Source: Juglans regia | Taxonomy: Eukaryota; Streptophyta; Magnoliopsida; Fagales; Juglandaceae | Direction of reading: 5' to 3' | Length of the DNA: 64,000 nt | NCBI RefSeq assembly: GCF_001411555.2 | Contig: NC_049909.1 | Location: 11,477,485-11,541,484, forward strand | Shown here: positions 60,676-64,000 of the stretch, in pieces | Numbering within the stretch: position 1 is the stretch's first letter | Layout: the number at the start of each line of letters is the position of its first letter | Translations under genes and position numbers: made by a program | Notes under the pieces: model-generated | Databases searched by the model: none | What the model saw: the letters and a program-made list of their open reading frames with translations, nothing else | What the model was told of the DNA's origin: nothing

Positions 60676-61890
60676 AGAAGTTTCTCTTAACTCTAAGATT
60701 TTATGGAGTTCTTCATTTTTCTTTAGGAGGCATTTGTAATTGCTCTTATCTTTCTTGTTGTTTTTGTAATATTTACTTCTTTTGTAATAAGATTTTGTTG
60801 GTTCATAATTCTTCCTCCTTTTGTAATTAGTTTTGTAATATCTTTTTGAGTTTTTGAAATATTTATATTTACTTTTTCTCCTAGATGGGGCTATAGAAGG
60901 CAATCCATATTGTTCATTTCCCATTTCATATTTAGCCTTTTTTTTGTCTTTGTTAATTTGATTACTAATTTTTATGTTTATATACATCTTTAGTTCTTCT
61001 TTGTTTATTGTACTTATAATGTCTCCATACGTGAGATTATCATATTCTATTGGTCCTGTTGGTTTACTTAAAACTTCTCTAATTTTATGGGCAAATAAAC
61101 TAGGGAGGCTATTTATGATTTTTTTTTCTTTCTTTCTAGAGAGGTTTCTTACAGTCTTCTCTTAATCTTGACATAAAAACACCTCTATACAACCTAATAT
61201 CACTCAAGTTTGGGCATCTAAGGTTACTTAACTATTCGTGTATTTTTGAGATTATAATTGGTGTTTCTACTTCCTAAAACAATTGTCATGATGGTATATA
61301 GGGGTACATGAATTCCATCTTGGATTCCCATTTCTACGTTATTATCAAAAATTGGGTTTCCTTCTTCATCCTGTTTTACAACGTATTTTATACTTTGCCT
61401 ATTTTCTTCAGTGAGGTATTTTTCGCACCATTGTCTTAGGGTTCCTGTGAACTTTGAAGTGAGTAAATCGACTACTTTTGGTTGTCTTATTTCTTGGTTG
61501 ACCCAATAGTTGTTGGCTACCATTGTCATGAGTTGAAGTTTGTTTAGGATTTTTTGTTTAGAAAAACCATCTATGTTCCATTCATATAGTTTGTTAATAG
61601 ATACTGAAAATTGACTTTGAAAGCCTTTTTCTTCAAATTGTATGTATGGGGGTGTTGTTCTAGGAATGAGGATACCAGTTTTTTGTCAGGCTCGTTGTGT
61701 TGAATCTTGTAGTTTTTATTATGTTTAATTCGAGATCTTGGAATTGTTTTTCTATCCTACTAATAGTAGAACTAGTTTTGTAATCTTTTTCTTCTTCTAA
61801 AATGTCATCTTCATTTTTCTTTGTTATAACTTTTATAATTTTTGAGGTAGATGTATTTTGTTGTTTGATTTTTGTTAATTCGTTCAGCAT
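60676..61890 (-). pseudogene. Endogenous caulimovirid fragment, capsid region
   Basis: On the minus strand, three blocks in different frames make up a pararetrovirus capsid-type protein: 61890-61660 (Lys/Glu-rich N-terminal part), 61529-61224 (central part; KFTGTLRQWCEKYLTEEN and GIQDGIHVPLYTI are visible) and 60987-60676 (KKAKYEMGNEQYGLPSIAPS followed by a Lys/Tyr-rich basic part). Between the blocks, frame changes and stops break it, and the Cys-His zinc knuckle expected after the basic part is missing or destroyed. This is a decayed copy of a DNA virus of the Caulimoviridae fixed in the plant genome. It continues at 48864 on the other side of the gypsy element. Confidence 0.75.
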
Positions 61891-63000
61891 TTGATTTATT
61901 TTATAAATTCTGTGATGGTTTTATCTTCTCTTATCTATCTTTATTTGTTATCACATTTATTGCTTTGGAACAATAACTTTCTAAGATTATGGTTTATAAT
62001 ATGTGGACTGTACCATATTGAATATACCGGAATTCACATAATATATCCTTCTCCCCGAATTATAAAAATTGTTTAAGTCAGAAAAATATAACAAATTATG
62101 ATATGATTATAGCACTAAAAAAATATATGGTTGTGCTCTGATTGTCCATTCAGCTTTGAAGGCCGTCTTCAAATCAAAAAGCTTGCTTACGGATAGTTCT
62201 CACCTCCCACTTTTGTGGATGAAATTTGCACTTGGAGACCATTTCAAATAAAAGAAATGATATTTTCAGTCATAAAATGCTAAGTACTGTACACTCATTT
62301 AAAAAAAAAAAAAAGAGTAATATGAGATCTATATGAAAAAATTAATTTTTTAATAGTAGACCTCATTCTTTTTCAAAAGGCGTGTGCGACGCTTGCACAG
62401 TTCATGACTCTATTTAGTCTTACTATTTCAATAATTGGAATATTTTCTTCTTTTTTTTTTCGAATTGCATATCTAATTCGGAGGGAGATAAAAATATAAT
62501 CGAATTTTCGTGTGAATTACAATTTATTTTATTTGGAACGGCCAGCTTTAAATGTTGCAATACTCGTGTTCTTTTATACTACGTGATATTTGACTATATA
62601 TGACATCCGGATTTCCATGCAAGGGATAATTTACACAAGTGCGGGATTTCGAAATCTGTTTTTTGCAATGAAAAGGGCCCATTCGTTTTGCTGAGTTAAG
62701 ATTTCCTTCTCTTCTTATACTATGGTTCAGACAGCAGAAGTCTTCTTTACACTCTTTATTTGGTCAATCTTACTTCTCTCTCTAAACGTTTTTCTTTCAA
62801 CGATCTCTCTAGAGAACCCATTCTTTTTCCACCAAGAGAGAGAGGCAGCTCCCCTCCCCATCTCGCTCTCTTCTGCTATCTTCTTTAAACACTATCCATT
62901 AAAGCCTTATTTTTTCACTGTTTTTCTCTCATTTCTTCTCACTAGGTCGGAAAATGCTCAATCTACCTCCTTCTACCCACAAAATTATGAAAAAGTCTAT

Positions 63001-63094
63001 TCATCATTCCATGATGTGGCATTAGATGATAGGTTCACAAGTAAAATATAATAAATAGTTTACAATCATCTAATGTCACGTTATGGAATGATGA
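63001..63094. mobile_element. Foldback MITE-like inverted repeat
   Basis: The arms TCATCATTCCATGATGTGGC and onward to 63030, and their near complement at 63065-63094, pair over 30 bp with about three mismatches around a 34-bp AT-rich loop. Confidence 0.75.
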
Positions 63095-63164
63095 GAAGAT
63101 GATGTGAATTAAAATGATGAGTGAAATTACTCCAAAATTATTATACAAAGCCAACCATCATACA

Positions 63165-63201
63165 CACTTCTACCTGGCTATTCAAAGCCCAGGTAGAAGT
63201 G
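63165..63201. repeat. Perfect 13-bp hairpin
   Basis: CACTTCTACCTGG (63165-63177) and CCAGGTAGAAGTG (63189-63201) are exact complements around an 11-base loop. ACTTCTACCTG recurs at about 63211. Confidence 0.9.
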
Positions 63202-64000
63202 TTGCCAAAATACTTCTACCTGTGGCTCCCACTTGATGTGTGGTTCATGCGTTACATGATGCCGTGTTGACCACATGCAGGCCATGATTGAGTTCCCCAT
63301 GTCCAAATCTTCTAGTTCTTGGTCACGCTGTCACATCTCACTGACCCACAGTTTCTTGGTGTGTCGCTGTAGATCCAAGCCATCCGACTCCAACTATCTA
63401 ACCATGTTAGTGATTTTTCTAACTAAGAGTCTAGAGGTAAAGAATGTGAATATCTCTATCATCAACACCGGAACAATAAATTGCAGTGATTGTTTCTCAA
63501 TCGTATACAGCTTCAAACTATATTTGAATAGTTCATCAATTGGATTGCAAGCCCTGTTTGTTTGACAGTCTCCTCCTTAACTCAGCCAAGAAAAAAGGGC
63601 CTGTATCTAACTTGTTGCTTTGCCTTTTTTCCATATTTTATATATAAGGGTTATATCTAGGCTTATACAACAACCGAAGAAACCGGTTGGCACCAACACA
63701 GACTGACATCGGTTTTAAGGAATTTCTATCGCCGGTCGACCGGTTCTCTATTGGTTCCATGCTCCAACAATAATGTGAGAGTTTATCCCCCCTAATAATC
63801 AAGGTGGCTAGGGTATGCGTTAAACTACACGACTCATTTGAGTAGCTACCCTTTATGGATGATGGGCCTTGGGCTGCCAGTTTGGTCTAGACCAATATTA
63901 ACTCCTCTAGTTATCCCGTTAATTCCTCTCACATGCAAGCGTGGGGAATTCACCAATGATGGAATTGTAAATATCTTGATTTACTCAATCGAGGACGTTT

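Larger units (their letters stand above)
61891..64000. other. Right-end intergenic region
   Basis: No gene is recognised. The frame at 62722-63051 is pyrimidine-rich with no domain and overlaps the foldback. A poly-A run is at about 62300-62314. Near 63680-63745 the words ACCGGTTGG and CGGTCGACCGGTT resemble the subterminal words of hAT-like elements, but no ends were found. Confidence 0.4.

Noticed and set aside
62722..63051. 109-residue frame with a hydrophobic start
   Set aside because: The sequence is pyrimidine-rich and the frame runs into one arm of a foldback element; no domain or conserved motif.

Overview
This is nuclear DNA of a flowering plant, most likely a woody eudicot. It is AT-rich, has intron-bearing genes with GT..AG junctions, and is packed with LTR retrotransposons, LINEs, hAT and MITE elements and an endogenous pararetrovirus. 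Foldback elements built on CAACTCATCTCAACTC-type units recall Fagales genomes such as walnut, pecan or oak; that is recollection, not proof. Three complete host genes can be assembled exon by exon. A seven-exon DCC-family thiol-disulfide oxidoreductase gene lies on the minus strand (7803 to 4648, 237 aa). A four-exon gene for the plant complex II subunit SDH7 lies on the plus strand (28834 to 35931, 103 aa). A five-exon WLIM1-type LIM protein gene lies on the plus strand (39059 to 45682, 207 aa). Host remnants are a UGT74-like glycosyltransferase last exon (2510-3247), a C2/CAR-type pseudogene (27538-28061) and one orphan exon (26105-25972, minus). Region by region: 1-2272 is the 5' part of a minus-strand Copia element (gag, 76-bp palindrome array, primer site, LTR). 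2.5-7.8 kb holds the UGT exon and the DCC gene. 8.4-8.8 kb holds two MITEs. 11661-21045 is a whole but dead Copia element with a perfect CTTGA target duplication; its pol region is split by a 3.7-kb hAT element (14745-18447) with a decayed transposase gene. 22.7-24.6 kb holds two further hAT-like non-autonomous elements. 28.8-35.9 kb is SDH7, whose second intron carries an antisense 5'-truncated LINE. 39-45.7 kb is WLIM1, whose first intron carries a LINE 3' fragment containing a TRIM-like LTR element without coding capacity. 48.15-61.9 kb is a degraded caulimovirid (endogenous pararetrovirus) capsid region cut in two by an 11.8-kb Ty3/gypsy element (48865-60675, perfect AGAAG duplication), which itself carries two hAT-like insertions, a ten-unit 75-bp tandem array and a long antisense extra reading frame. 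The remaining stretches hold no recognisable gene. I found no new host gene system. The unusual structures are the 76-bp array carrying pairs of 16-bp palindromes in a Copia leader, the 75-bp array and antisense ORF of the gypsy element, the nesting order (virus, then gypsy, then hAT), and a set of hAT-like elements that share one architecture but use different GC-rich subterminal words.
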